This document shows, one piece after another, positions 26,887 through 35,073 of a DNA stretch of 64,000 bases. The notes under the pieces are model-generated. The model was not told the DNA's origin, made no database searches, and worked only from the letters and a program-made list of their open reading frames with translations. This DNA comes from an uncultured Tateyamaria sp. (lineage in GTDB: Bacteria > Pseudomonadota > Alphaproteobacteria > Rhodobacterales > Rhodobacteraceae): assembly GCF_947503465.1 (NCBI RefSeq), contig NZ_CANNDN010000004.1:124001-188000 (forward strand). Reading direction: 5' to 3'. The position numbers and the translations under genes were made by a program. The number at the start of each line of letters is the position of its first letter. The first letter of the stretch is position 1.

Positions 26887-27354
26887 TCAGGCGCTGCGCT
26901 GCAGCCGCTCTTCGAGCCCTTTGGCATATTCCGCCACACGCAGCTTGAACCGCTTGTTCAGCGACGATTTCGCCAGTCTGAGCGATTGCACGAACAGGCG
27001 TGCCGACAAGGTCAGCGGCAAGATGTCCAGCGCCAGCGACATGCGCGTGCGGCTGCGCGACAGGGCCAGCAATTCAATGCCAAATGTCCCCGTGATACCG
27101 GTCGAGGCAACGTCGAACACCATCTCGTTGGGCGCGTCATAGCGGGTCAGTTCAAGGTCCAGTTCACGGCGGCGGCCCCGCATCTTGAAATACACTTTCC
27201 AGCGCATGCCCACCCCGGCCTGGGTCAACGGGTCCACGCGCTGCACGTCGGCACCGCGCCGCATTGCCTGCCGTTCAAACCCCTCAAAGTCATTGAGGGC
27301 TTCGAAAACCTTGTCGATCGGTGCCGCGACGTCCTCTCGGGCCGAGAATTTCAT
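26887..27354 (-). CDS. SRPBCC (START-like) family protein
   Basis: A 155-residue protein with the lipid/polyketide-binding START fold: MKFSAREDVAAPIDKVFEALNDFEGFERQA at the N-terminus, alternating beta strands, and a long C-terminal helix. No catalytic residues are evident. It converges with pheA (4 bases apart) and lies just downstream of nudC on the same strand. A TTG start at 27396 would overlap the nudC stop, but ATG 27354 begins the recognisable domain. Role unknown. Confidence 0.75.
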   Translation of the reverse strand: MKFSAREDVAAPIDKVFEALNDFEGFERQAMRRGADVQRVDPLTQAGVGMRWKVYFKMRGRRRELDLELTRYDAPNEMVFDVASTGITGTFGIELLALSRSRTRMSLALDILPLTLSARLFVQSLRLAKSSLNKRFKLRVAEYAKGLEERLQRSA

Positions 27355-27392
27355 GCCAGATGCCTGCTGTTTTTTCAGGGCGCAGTGTTCCC

Positions 27393-28364
27393 TCAATCGA
27401 GGGTATCCGCAAGCCAGTTCTCAATTAAAAAGTGTGCAATTGCCCCTTTCCGTGCGGGCAGGATCGCCTCGTGCTCGCCCGCGAAGATCGCCAGCATCTC
27501 TTCCCGTGTGATCCAGACGGCATCCTCGATCTCGGCCGGGTCGATCGTGATCTCGCGGCCCAGCGCGGTCCCGCGGCAGCCAAACATGAGGGACGCCGGG
27601 AACGGCCAGGGCTGGCTGGACAGGTAATCGACCGGACCGACGCGCACGCCTGCTTCTTCAAACACCTCGCGCCGCACCGCCGCTTCGAGTGTTTCACCGG
27701 GCTCAACAAATCCGGCCAGCAGGGAATACATGCCCTCGGGCCAACCGGGAGACCGCCCCATCAGCACCGAATTGCCATGGGTGATCAGCATGATCACCAC
27801 CGGGTCGGTGCGGGGAAAGTGGTGCGCGCCACAGGCCGGGCACGTGCGTTGCCATCCGGCCAGCACCATGTCCGACGCCGCGCCGCAGCGGGCACAAAAG
27901 CCATGGGTGTCATGCCAGGCGAACACCGCCTTGGCCGTCGCTGCCAATTCCGCATCACGGGGCGACAGCCAGGTCATCACGCGCCGCAGTTCGGCGAAAA
28001 CCTCGTCCTCGGCGCAGGCGGGGTGGCGCTGTTCGGTCGGGTCCAGAAATCCGCCCAGTTGCGATGGGTCCAGATCGGCCGGTTCCCATGCCGACAGGTC
28101 CAGCGCAAAGCGGGGGGCGCCGTCTTCGCGCCCCAGGAAGATGGCCGTTTCTGCCGTGGCATCAGCACAGGCGGGGTGGTCCAACGGCAGGCGCATCAGC
28201 GCAGCCGGACGCGTCCGGTGGATCAGGGGTTTGCCGCGCCACAGCAGGATGGCACGGGCCATCGGGTCGGCCCTGGCCGCCGCGATGGCCGCTTTGTCGC
28301 CGCGCAGTTCCGCCGCGCGGTCCAGGGCCGATCCCCCGAATGTCACCGTTTCCGCGTGTTTCAT
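27393..28364 (-). CDS. nudC: NAD(+) diphosphatase NudC
   Basis: A 323-residue Nudix hydrolase. A zinc ribbon (CARCGAASDMVLAGWQRTC, then CPACG) precedes the Nudix box GFVEPGETLEAAVRREVFEEAGV, and SQPWPFPASLMFG downstream is the SQPWPFPxS signature of NADH pyrophosphatases. It cleaves NAD(H) and in E. coli also removes NAD caps from RNA 5' ends. ATG 28364 (MKHAETVTFGG) is the likely start. It is divergent from the nucleotidase gene. Confidence 0.93.
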   Translation of the reverse strand: MKHAETVTFGGSALDRAAELRGDKAAIAAARADPMARAILLWRGKPLIHRTRPAALMRLPLDHPACADATAETAIFLGREDGAPRFALDLSAWEPADLDPSQLGGFLDPTEQRHPACAEDEVFAELRRVMTWLSPRDAELAATAKAVFAWHDTHGFCARCGAASDMVLAGWQRTCPACGAHHFPRTDPVVIMLITHGNSVLMGRSPGWPEGMYSLLAGFVEPGETLEAAVRREVFEEAGVRVGPVDYLSSQPWPFPASLMFGCRGTALGREITIDPAEIEDAVWITREEMLAIFAGEHEAILPARKGAIAHFLIENWLADTLD

Positions 28365-28502
28365 CCCTGCCCCCGCGTCATTTTTTCCGTTTGCCGTGCT
28401 TGGCATGGGGGACGCAGTGACGCAATGGGATGGCGTATGGCGGACCTACACGCATGACGTTTTTACTTGCGTTTCGCTCAACCTTGGGATGCAAGATGGG
28501 CC

Positions 28503-30311
28503 ATGTCTTGTCCCACAGCGCATCTTTGCATCGCGGCCACCACGGATGTGCACATGCACCTGACGGGCTGGGACATGCTGCGCGACGTGCCCGACCCTGC
28601 GCGCGGTATGGACCGGCTGGCGACGCTGATCCGCGCCGCCCGCGCCAGCGCGCGGGGGGCCTTTCTGCTGATCGACAACGGCGATGCGTTGCAGGGCACG
28701 CCCCTGGGCGATGTCTGCATGACGGCGCCCGACACAAACCCGTGGCCCGAGATTTTGAACGACCTTGGCTATGACGCGGTTGGCCTTGGCAACCACGATT
28801 TCGACTTTGGCCTGTCCGTGCTGGACCGCGTGATGGCACGGATCAACTGCCCCGTCCTGTGCGCGAATGTGGCCCCCGGTTCGGTGCCCCGTGCCGCCCC
28901 GACCGCGATCATCGACCGGACCGTGCCCTGTTCCGACGCACAGTCGCGATCGCTGCGCATCGGGCTGACATCGGTCCTGCCGCCCCAGACAGCGGTCTGG
29001 ACCGAACGGTGCCTGAACGGCGCCGTCGCCTTTCACGGCGGGGTTCAGGGGGCGCGCGCCGCCGTGGCCGACCTGCGCAAGGCGGGTGCGGATGTGGTGA
29101 TCGTGCTGTGCCACAGCGGCCTGTCCGACGGGCTGGACCCCACGGGCGAAAACTTTGGCGCCGCCATCGCGCAGGGTGTGGACGGGATCGACGCCATGAT
29201 CCTTGGCCATACGCACCTGCGCTTTCCCGGGGCCGATCACGCCGGCTTTGACGGGGTCGACGTACAGGCAGGCACCGTGCACGGCGTGCCGTCCGTAATG
29301 CCACGCCATGCCGGGCAAGAGATCGGGCTGATTGACCTGGACCTCAGCCATGGCCCGGAGGGCTGGACCGTCGGCCCGGCCCGGGTCCGCTGCGCGGCGG
29401 CGCGGGAACATGTGCTGCCGGATCCGGCCGTTCTGCGCATGACCGATGCCGCGATGACCGCGACGCGTGCGCATCTCGATACGCCCATCGCGACGGTGCG
29501 GGACCACCTGCGCACCTGGTTTTCCATGCTGCGCCCGTCGCGCGCCGAGGCGCTGGTGGCACGGGCCCTGTCCAGCACCATCGCCAGGGTCGTCGCGGGC
29601 ACGGAACTGGCGCGCCTGCCGCTTTTGGCCAGCGTCGCGCCGCCGGCCATGGGCGGCCGGACCGGGGTGCACAACTACGTCGACATCGCGCCGGGCACCC
29701 TGCGCGAACGGCATGTGGCGATGCTGTGCCCGTATCCCAACACGGTCTGGGCCGCCGTCCTGACCGGGGCCGAGATCTGGGACTGGATCGACCGCAGCCT
29801 GGTGTATTTCAATGGCGACACCCGCGCGGACAGCCCCCTTGTCCGCTCGGACATCCCGTCCTTCAACTTCGACGCCGTGCACGGGGTCGAGGCCGAGATC
29901 GACGCGTTCGCCCTGTCCCCTTTTGACGTGAACGGGCACCGGGTGCGCCGCGATACCAGCCGCGTCCGGCGCTTGACCCATGACGGGCGCGACATCCGGG
30001 CCGAGGATCGTTTCGTGCTGGCCATGACCAGCTTTCGCTGCGCGGGTGGCGGCAACTTTCCGGGCCTTGGGTCCGAAACGCCAACGCTGCGTACAGGTGT
30101 CGAATTGCGCGACGCCGTGCGACGCGAGGCCGCGCGGACCCCAAGCGCATCAAACGCGGTGCCGTGGCGCTTTGCCCATGCGGGCCGTCATCGCCGGATC
30201 ATCCACACCGCCCCGGCGGCCGAGGCATTTCTTGGCGACATTGCCGGGTTCGAGCCGCAGGCGCTGGGCGTGGATCAGACCGGTTTTCTCAAGGTTGCGG
30301 TCACCGTGTGA
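28503..30311 (+). CDS. CpdB/UshA-type 5'-nucleotidase or cyclic phosphodiesterase
   Basis: A 602-residue two-domain phosphoesterase. The metallophosphatase domain (about 8-330) shows TTDVHMHL, DNGDALQGTPLGD, GNHDFDFG and GHTH (LGHTHLRFPG). The C-terminal 5'-nucleotidase domain contains SFNFDAVHGVE and FRCAGGGNFPG. QGTPLGD and the GWD spacing resemble the 2',3'-cyclic-nucleotide phosphodiesterase CpdB more than UshA. CpdB is periplasmic, but no signal peptide is visible in this reading, so location is uncertain. ATG 28503 is chosen over a TTG at 28467. Confidence 0.82.
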   Translation: MSCPTAHLCIAATTDVHMHLTGWDMLRDVPDPARGMDRLATLIRAARASARGAFLLIDNGDALQGTPLGDVCMTAPDTNPWPEILNDLGYDAVGLGNHDFDFGLSVLDRVMARINCPVLCANVAPGSVPRAAPTAIIDRTVPCSDAQSRSLRIGLTSVLPPQTAVWTERCLNGAVAFHGGVQGARAAVADLRKAGADVVIVLCHSGLSDGLDPTGENFGAAIAQGVDGIDAMILGHTHLRFPGADHAGFDGVDVQAGTVHGVPSVMPRHAGQEIGLIDLDLSHGPEGWTVGPARVRCAAAREHVLPDPAVLRMTDAAMTATRAHLDTPIATVRDHLRTWFSMLRPSRAEALVARALSSTIARVVAGTELARLPLLASVAPPAMGGRTGVHNYVDIAPGTLRERHVAMLCPYPNTVWAAVLTGAEIWDWIDRSLVYFNGDTRADSPLVRSDIPSFNFDAVHGVEAEIDAFALSPFDVNGHRVRRDTSRVRRLTHDGRDIRAEDRFVLAMTSFRCAGGGNFPGLGSETPTLRTGVELRDAVRREAARTPSASNAVPWRFAHAGRHRRIIHTAPAAEAFLGDIAGFEPQALGVDQTGFLKVAVTV

Positions 30312-30317
30312 CACCAC

Positions 30318-30346
30318 TTGCACAGGCGCCCATCGCCAACTATGTA
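30318..30346 (+). promoter_or_regulatory. Candidate sigma70 promoter of the SRP RNA
   Basis: TTGCAC (30318-30323) and TATGTA (30341-30346) lie 17 bases apart, with the RNA 5' stem beginning about eight bases further on. The position, immediately upstream of the folded RNA, supports both the promoter and the RNA start. Confidence 0.55.
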
Positions 30347-30351
30347 CTTGA

Positions 30352-30449
30352 TCGAGAGGTTGGCGCGGGCAGGCGCCTCGCCAACCCGGTCAGATCCGGA
30401 AGGAAGCAGCCGTAACGAGCCCCGCTTGGGTCGTTGTCAATCTCTCACC
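30352..30449 (+). ncRNA. ffs: Signal recognition particle RNA, small bacterial type (4.5S)
   Basis: About 98 nucleotides. The conserved Ffh-binding core GGTCAGATCCGGAAGGAAGC is at 30388-30407, followed by the CGTAACGAGCCC strand. The ends pair: GAGAGGTTGGC (30354-30364) with GTCAATCTCTC (30436-30446), with only G-U wobbles. It works with Ffh and FtsY in targeting membrane proteins. It lies in the gap after the nucleotidase gene and has its own promoter. Confidence 0.93.
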
Positions 30450-30458
30450 TAAGCGTAC

Positions 30459-30520
30459 CGCGCCACGTGCGGCGCGCGTAAGCCCGGCAGCGCATCAAGG
30501 ATGCGCGAGAGGGCAAGCTT
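30459..30520. repeat. Modular hairpin repeat, copy 2
   Basis: CGCGCC-ACGTGC-GGCGCG (30459-30476), then CCCGGCA (30483-30489), a 7-bp hairpin GCGCATC-AAG-GATGCGC (30490-30506) and GAGAGGG. The same module order occurs in copy 1, where the hairpin arms differ in sequence but still pair. It follows the SRP RNA and may act as its terminator region. Confidence 0.55.
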
Positions 30521-30558
30521 GGCCACCTGACCGACCATTCGAACGCGGCGGCTGAACC

Positions 30559-31422
30559 CTACCCTTCCAGCAATATCGGCCAGATTGCCTTGTTCCTGCG
30601 CGAAAACGCGCCCAAGTGGCCAATCTTGGCCAACCCGTGGTCCCCGGGGTCAATCACCACCGCATCCGTTCCGAACACCTGCGCCAACCGCCCCACCTGT
30701 GGCGGCGGTATCAGATCGTCATCCGCAAAGGCATGCAGACGCACCACCGCATCACTGTTCCAATCGGGCGCCGGCAAGCGATCCCCGATATCGGCATCGT
30801 AAAAGTCGCGCGATGTGCACCACTTGCGCCATTGCCAGAACACGCCTGCGGGCAGGTCCTCTCCGACCCGCAGGGCCTTGCCCGGCAGGTAACCGCACAC
30901 AAGCGTCGCAAGCGGCCCGAATGTGAACCAGAAGTTCAAGGCAACCGCCCGGTAGGGCCAGGGGTGGTCGTGGTGATGCACCATGCCCGATGCCACCCCG
31001 ATGACACGCACGACATCCTCCATCTCTGGCTGATTCGGCAGCAGCATCGCGCCCAGGGAATGACCCACGATCCACAAGGGTGTGTCCGGCACCTCGCGGC
31101 GCATGGCACGGCGGGCCGCCACCTGATCGCGGATGCCCCAATCGCTCATATCGGCACGCACCTTGCGCAAGGGCCCGGCATAGGACCGCCCGGATCCACG
31201 ATAATCATACGTCAGCACCGCCAGCCCGCGTTCCGCGGCCAGCCAGCGGGCAAAATGGGTGTAAAACGTCTGTGGCACACCCGTGGCGCTGTTCAGAACC
31301 ACCGCGGCAAAGGGGCGCTGGTCCGGCCGGTACATGCGCCCGACCAGTTCCGCGCCATCTTCGGTCTTGAAGGCCAGCGACCGTTCCGTCACCGCGCGCT
31401 GCACCGAGGTTGCGTCAAGCAT
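30559..31422 (-). CDS. Alpha/beta-fold hydrolase (serine hydrolase)
   Basis: A 287-residue alpha/beta hydrolase. The nucleophile elbow is GHSLGAM, preceded by LTYDYRGSGRS (oxyanion region). The C-terminal acid and base are likely in AFADDDLIPP and DPGDHGLAKIGHLG. It resembles S33/serine-aminopeptidase-type esterases with a short cap. It is divergent from a TetR regulator; two operator-like sites lie just upstream of its start, so it is probably the repressor's target. The substrate is unknown. Confidence 0.82.
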   Translation of the reverse strand: MLDATSVQRAVTERSLAFKTEDGAELVGRMYRPDQRPFAAVVLNSATGVPQTFYTHFARWLAAERGLAVLTYDYRGSGRSYAGPLRKVRADMSDWGIRDQVAARRAMRREVPDTPLWIVGHSLGAMLLPNQPEMEDVVRVIGVASGMVHHHDHPWPYRAVALNFWFTFGPLATLVCGYLPGKALRVGEDLPAGVFWQWRKWCTSRDFYDADIGDRLPAPDWNSDAVVRLHAFADDDLIPPPQVGRLAQVFGTDAVVIDPGDHGLAKIGHLGAFSRRNKAIWPILLEG

Positions 31423-31445
31423 CGGGTATCTCCCTTGATCCGCAC

Positions 31446-31487
31446 TAGACCACTTGGTCTATTTACCACGCTGGACCAATCGGTCTA
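31446..31487. promoter_or_regulatory. Two TetR-type operators between hydrolase and regulator
   Basis: TAGACCA-CT-TGGTCTA (31446-31461) is a perfect palindrome. TGGACCA-AT-CGGTCTA (31472-31487) is a near-perfect second copy 26 bases away, so both lie on about the same face of the helix. The sequence is like operators of LmrA/YxaF-type TetR proteins. It sits between divergent genes and would control both. Confidence 0.7.
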
Positions 31488-31506
31488 ATCCTGTCAAGGT
31501 CAAAGA

Positions 31507-32055
31507 ATGAACGATCGTGCCCTGCCCACCAAAGACCGGTTGATCCTGTCCGCCGCCACATTGTTCCGCACGCGCGGTTATCACGGGGTCGGGCTTGCGG
31601 ACCTGTTGGCCGACGCCAAGGCACCCAAGGGGTCGCTTTATCACCACTTTCCGAACGGAAAGTCGGACCTTGCCATGGCGGCGGCCACCTGGGCCTCGGA
31701 CGAGATGCTGCGCCTGATCGCGGCCAGTTTCGACGGGGCCGACACGTTCAAGGACGGCGCCACGACGCTGTGCTACAAGCTGGCGAAACTCTTTGACATC
31801 ACCGGCTGGGACACCTGCCCGATCGCGGCCACGCTGTTCGAGGGGCCGGACAACGACGCCTTTCGCGCCCATGCGACCCACATCTACGAAGGCTGGATCG
31901 CCGAGGTGCACGATCATGCCGCGCGCCTGGGCCTGCCCCCGGAGGAGGCGCAGGCCAAGTCGGAACATCTGTTCATGCTGATACAGGGCGGCTGGACACT
32001 TGCCCGCGCGCGGCGCAGTTCGGACGTCATCCGCCAGATGACGGATCGTCTGTAG
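31507..32055 (+). CDS. TetR/AcrR-family repressor (LmrA/YxaF type)
   Basis: A 182-residue TetR protein. The N-terminal DNA-binding helix-turn-helix reads LILSAATLFRTRGYHGVGLADLLADAKAPKGSLYHHF (14-50). The C-terminal ligand domain has the GWDTCPIAATLFEG block found in LmrA/YxaF-like members. It is divergent from the alpha/beta hydrolase and from two palindromes that likely are its operators. Induction is presumably by a small hydrophobic compound, which is inference. Confidence 0.87.
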   Translation: MNDRALPTKDRLILSAATLFRTRGYHGVGLADLLADAKAPKGSLYHHFPNGKSDLAMAAATWASDEMLRLIAASFDGADTFKDGATTLCYKLAKLFDITGWDTCPIAATLFEGPDNDAFRAHATHIYEGWIAEVHDHAARLGLPPEEAQAKSEHLFMLIQGGWTLARARRSSDVIRQMTDRL

Positions 32056-32102
32056 ATACGCCTGCGCTTGCCTGTGGCGACGGGCGAACCATGTGGTGTG
32101 GT

Positions 32103-32465
32103 ATGTCAGACAACAACCAACTTGCCGAAGATCGTACCGATTGGGCCGAGGATCGTACCAGCCTGGCCAATGAACGGACGTTTGCGGGATGGATGCGCAC
32201 CGGCATGGCGTCCGTGGCCGTCGCCATTGGTCTCAAGGCGGTGTTCGGGGCCACCGACCCGACATGGCTTGCAAAGGCTGTCGCGTCGGTGTTCCTGCTG
32301 GCGGCTCTCTATATCTTCTGGTCGGCGCGGCAACAGGCCTGTGCCTCTTATGCCCGGCTGTCACAAAAGGACGCGCAGGTGCAGGGGCATCGCGCCTTCA
32401 CATTGATCGCCGTTGCAATGACGCTGGGCACGCTGGCAACCGGCATGATCCTGTGGCTGATCTGA
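32103..32465 (+). CDS. DUF202 (YidH-like) membrane protein
   Basis: A 120-residue protein with the DUF202 signature near the N-terminus (WAEDRTSLANERTFAGWMRTGMA) and three hydrophobic helices (about 33-50, 57-75, 95-118). Function is not established for the family; it is likely an inner-membrane protein. It starts at ATG 32103 (MSDNNQ). It sits between the TetR gene and dnaX on the plus strand, with 80 bases before dnaX. Confidence 0.82.
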   Translation: MSDNNQLAEDRTDWAEDRTSLANERTFAGWMRTGMASVAVAIGLKAVFGATDPTWLAKAVASVFLLAALYIFWSARQQACASYARLSQKDAQVQGHRAFTLIAVAMTLGTLATGMILWLI

Positions 32466-32545
32466 CGGCAGCGGTGGACGCCGCCCGCCCTGCCCCGTAG
32501 TGTCCAGTGGTTACGGCGATTCCGCCCGCAAGCACATCGAGGCCC

Positions 32546-34291
32546 ATGTCAGACGAGACCCAGAAGTACCAGGTACTGGCCCGGAAATACCGGCCCGAAA
32601 CCTTTGCCGACCTCGTGGGTCAGGACGCGATGGTGCGGACGCTGAAAAATGCGTTCCAGGCGGACAGGATCGCCCAAGCCTTTGTCATGACAGGCATTCG
32701 TGGGACCGGCAAAACCACCACGGCCCGGATCATTGCCAAGGGGATGAACTGCATCGGTCCGGATGGCCAGGGCGGCCCGACGACAGAACCCTGCGGCGTA
32801 TGTGAACATTGCACGGCGATCATGGAAGGACGGCACGTTGACGTTCTCGAGATGGACGCGGCCTCGAACACGTCGGTCAACGATATCCGCGAGATCATCG
32901 ACAGCGTGCACTACCGCGCGGCCTCGGCCCGGTACAAGATCTACATCATCGACGAGGTGCACATGCTGTCCAACAGCGCGTTCAACGCGCTGCTGAAGAC
33001 GCTGGAAGAACCCCCCGCCCATGTGAAATTCATCTTTGCCACGACCGAGATCCGCAAGGTCCCTGTCACCGTTCTGTCGCGCTGCCAGCGCTTTGATCTG
33101 CGCCGCATCGAACCCGAGGTGATGATTGCCCTGCTGCGCAAGATCGCGGCGGCCGAAGGGGCCGAGATTGCGGATGACGCCCTGGCCCTGATCACCCGCG
33201 CCGCCGAAGGGTCCGCGCGGGATGCGACCTCGCTTCTGGATCAGGCGATTTCCCATGGCGCCGGTGAGACAACCGCCGATCAGGTGCGCGCGATGCTGGG
33301 TCTTGCGGACAGGGGCCGCGTGCTGGACCTGTTCGACATGATCCTGAAGGGCGATGCCGCCGGTGCGCTGACTGAACTGGGCGCGCAATATGCCGACGGG
33401 GCGGACCCGATGGCCGTGCTGCGCGATCTGGCCGAGATCACGCATTGGACCTCGGTGGTCAAGATCACACCCGAGGCGGCGGATGATCCCACCATTTCGC
33501 CCGACGAACGCAGTCGTGGCCTGCACATGGCCGAGGCGTTGCCGATGCGCGTGCTGACCCGCCTGTGGCAGATGCTTCTTAAGGCGCTGGACGAGGTGGC
33601 GGGCGCGCCAAACGCGATGATGGCGGCCGAGATGGCAGTGATCCGTCTGACCCACGTGGCCGACCTGCCCAGCCCAGAAGACCTTGTGAAAAAGCTGCAA
33701 AGTGCAACGCCGCCGCCTGCTGTCCCCGCGGGGACAGCGCCGCCTGCCGGATCGACCGGCGCGCAGGCGGTCCATCAGGCACAGGCGCGCATGGCGGCGC
33801 AGCCCAACGCGGCAGGACAGACGACGGCACTGGCCCAAGACACTGACGTGGCGCTGGCGCGCTACCCGACTTTCGATCACGTGATCGAACTGATCCGCGC
33901 AAACCGGGACGTGAAGCTGCTGGTCGAGGTGGAAACGACCCTGCGCCTGGCCGCCTATCAACCCGGTCGGATTGAATTTGAGCCCACCGAAAACGCCCCC
34001 CGCGATCTGGCCCAGCGGCTGGGCGCGCGCCTGCAGGTCTGGACCGGCAACCGCTGGGGCGTGTCCGTTGTCAGCGACGGCGGGGCCAAGACCATTGCGG
34101 AGGTGCGCGACGCCGCCGACCTGGAACTGAAGGCCAAGGCCGAGGAACACCCGTTGGTGCAGGCCGTTCTGGCGCAGTTCCCAAAGGCCAGCATCACCGC
34201 GATCCGCACTCCGGAGGAGATCGCGCAAGAGGCCCATATCGAAGCGTTGCCAGAAGTGGATGACGAGTGGGACCCGTTCGAAGAGGACTGA
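32546..34291 (+). CDS. dnaX: DNA polymerase III subunit gamma/tau
   Basis: A 581-residue clamp-loader subunit. Domain I has Walker A GIRGTGKTTTARI (about 47-59), a zinc module (CGVCEHC), Walker B DEVHMLS and the SRC motif (LSRCQRF). Domain III ends near residue 370; a Pro/Ala-rich linker follows, then the tau-specific C-terminus that contacts polymerase and helicase. GAGG precedes ATG 32546. No classical frameshift site for a short gamma form is visible. A 20-bp palindrome lies in the linker. It heads dnaX-membrane protein-ybaB-recR. Confidence 0.95.
   Translation: MSDETQKYQVLARKYRPETFADLVGQDAMVRTLKNAFQADRIAQAFVMTGIRGTGKTTTARIIAKGMNCIGPDGQGGPTTEPCGVCEHCTAIMEGRHVDVLEMDAASNTSVNDIREIIDSVHYRAASARYKIYIIDEVHMLSNSAFNALLKTLEEPPAHVKFIFATTEIRKVPVTVLSRCQRFDLRRIEPEVMIALLRKIAAAEGAEIADDALALITRAAEGSARDATSLLDQAISHGAGETTADQVRAMLGLADRGRVLDLFDMILKGDAAGALTELGAQYADGADPMAVLRDLAEITHWTSVVKITPEAADDPTISPDERSRGLHMAEALPMRVLTRLWQMLLKALDEVAGAPNAMMAAEMAVIRLTHVADLPSPEDLVKKLQSATPPPAVPAGTAPPAGSTGAQAVHQAQARMAAQPNAAGQTTALAQDTDVALARYPTFDHVIELIRANRDVKLLVEVETTLRLAAYQPGRIEFEPTENAPRDLAQRLGARLQVWTGNRWGVSVVSDGGAKTIAEVRDAADLELKAKAEEHPLVQAVLAQFPKASITAIRTPEEIAQEAHIEALPEVDDEWDPFEED
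33719..33738. repeat. Palindromic repeat inside dnaX (copy 1)
   Basis: GCTGTCCCCGCGGGGACAGC is a perfect 20-bp palindrome in the linker of dnaX. Its 16-bp core TGTCCCCGCGGGGACA recurs at 34304-34319 in a different reading frame. Here it encodes Ala-Val-Pro-Ala-Gly-Thr-Ala. Confidence 0.75.
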
Positions 34292-34728
34292 TGCGCAGTG
34301 GTTTGTCCCCGCGGGGACAGGGTTATGGCATTGGAATCACAGCAACTTTATTTTCGACCCCCGCGCTGGCCGAAGTCTGCGACAAGGTACGGCCCCTGTG
34401 GCAGCCCGGCACGCAGGCCACGGCGCTGACCGAAGCGCTGCATTTCTTTGCGACACCGCTGGGTCTGATCCTTGTTGCCCTGTCCGCTGTTGCCATTGCG
34501 CGGCGGTGGCAGTGGGTTGGGCTGGCAACCATTCTTGGGTGGACCGGCTTAGTAAGCCTCGTGGCGTTGGGCGCGTCTATCGATCCGACCAGTGTGCATG
34601 CGCTTGCCGTTGCCGAAGGCTGTGTCGGTCCACCCACCTTGTTCATCGTCGCAGTCGCTGCAATATGTGTGGGGATTGTTTTGTGGACCAAGCCGCGCAC
34701 CAGCGGCGCAGACGGATCGGAGAGTTGA
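34291..34728 (+). CDS. Hypothetical membrane protein between dnaX and ybaB
   Basis: A 145-residue protein with no family I recognise. A likely signal peptide ends near TPALA-E (residue 31). After a short soluble part with Cys34 come helices around 59-78 (HFFATPLGLILVALSAVAIA), 83-103 and 119-137. Its ATG overlaps the dnaX stop (TGATG) and AGAGG sits four bases before it, so translation is coupled. It ends directly at the ybaB start. Codons 5-10 contain the 16-bp palindrome also present in dnaX. Confidence 0.7.
   Translation: MRSGLSPRGQGYGIGITATLFSTPALAEVCDKVRPLWQPGTQATALTEALHFFATPLGLILVALSAVAIARRWQWVGLATILGWTGLVSLVALGASIDPTSVHALAVAEGCVGPPTLFIVAVAAICVGIVLWTKPRTSGADGSES
34304..34319. repeat. 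Palindromic repeat (copy 2), start of the membrane-protein gene
   Basis: TGTCCCCGCGGGGACA, identical to the core at 33721-33736, read here as Leu-Ser-Pro-Arg-Gly-Gln. It begins 13 bases after the dnaX stop. As RNA it would fold into a tight hairpin shortly after the start codon of the downstream gene. Confidence 0.75.
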
Positions 34729-35073
34729 ATGCTCAAGGGACTTGGCGGGCTCGGCGACATGGCCGGGATGATGAAGAAAGCGCAGGAAATGCAGACCAAG
34801 ATGGCAGAGATGCAGGACCAGCTGCACTCGGTCCTGGTTACGGGCGAAAGCGGTGCCGGACTGGTCAAGGCGACGGCCACGGCCAAGGGTGAATTGACCG
34901 CGTTGGACATCGACCCGTCGATCTTCAACGGCGACGACAAGGAGGTGGTCGAGGACCTGATCCTGGCCGCCATCAAGGATGCACAGGCCAAAGCGCAGGA
35001 ACGCGCGCAGGAAGAAATGGGCAAGCTGACCGAAGGTCTGGGCCTGCCGCCGGGCATGAAGCTGCCCTTCTAG
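34729..35073 (+). CDS. ybaB: YbaB/EbfC family nucleoid-associated protein
   Basis: A 114-residue DNA-binding protein of the YbaB/EbfC family. Layout is MLKGLGGLGDMAGMMKKAQEMQTKMAEMQ (amphipathic helix), the beta strands around GAGLVKATATAKGELTALDIDP, and a C-terminal helix with the PPGMKLPF tail. The family forms dimers that coat the nucleoid. The gene commonly sits between dnaX and recR, as here, although a membrane-protein gene is inserted. Its last four bases overlap a convergent gene. Confidence 0.93.
   Translation: MLKGLGGLGDMAGMMKKAQEMQTKMAEMQDQLHSVLVTGESGAGLVKATATAKGELTALDIDPSIFNGDDKEVVEDLILAAIKDAQAKAQERAQEEMGKLTEGLGLPPGMKLPF

Noticed and set aside
33683-33738. Programmed frameshift in dnaX making a short gamma subunit
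   Set aside because: GTGAAAAAG followed by a hairpin at 33719 looks suggestive, but the slip site lacks a matching first base, the hairpin is 29 bases away, and the -1 frame stays open for over 40 codons.
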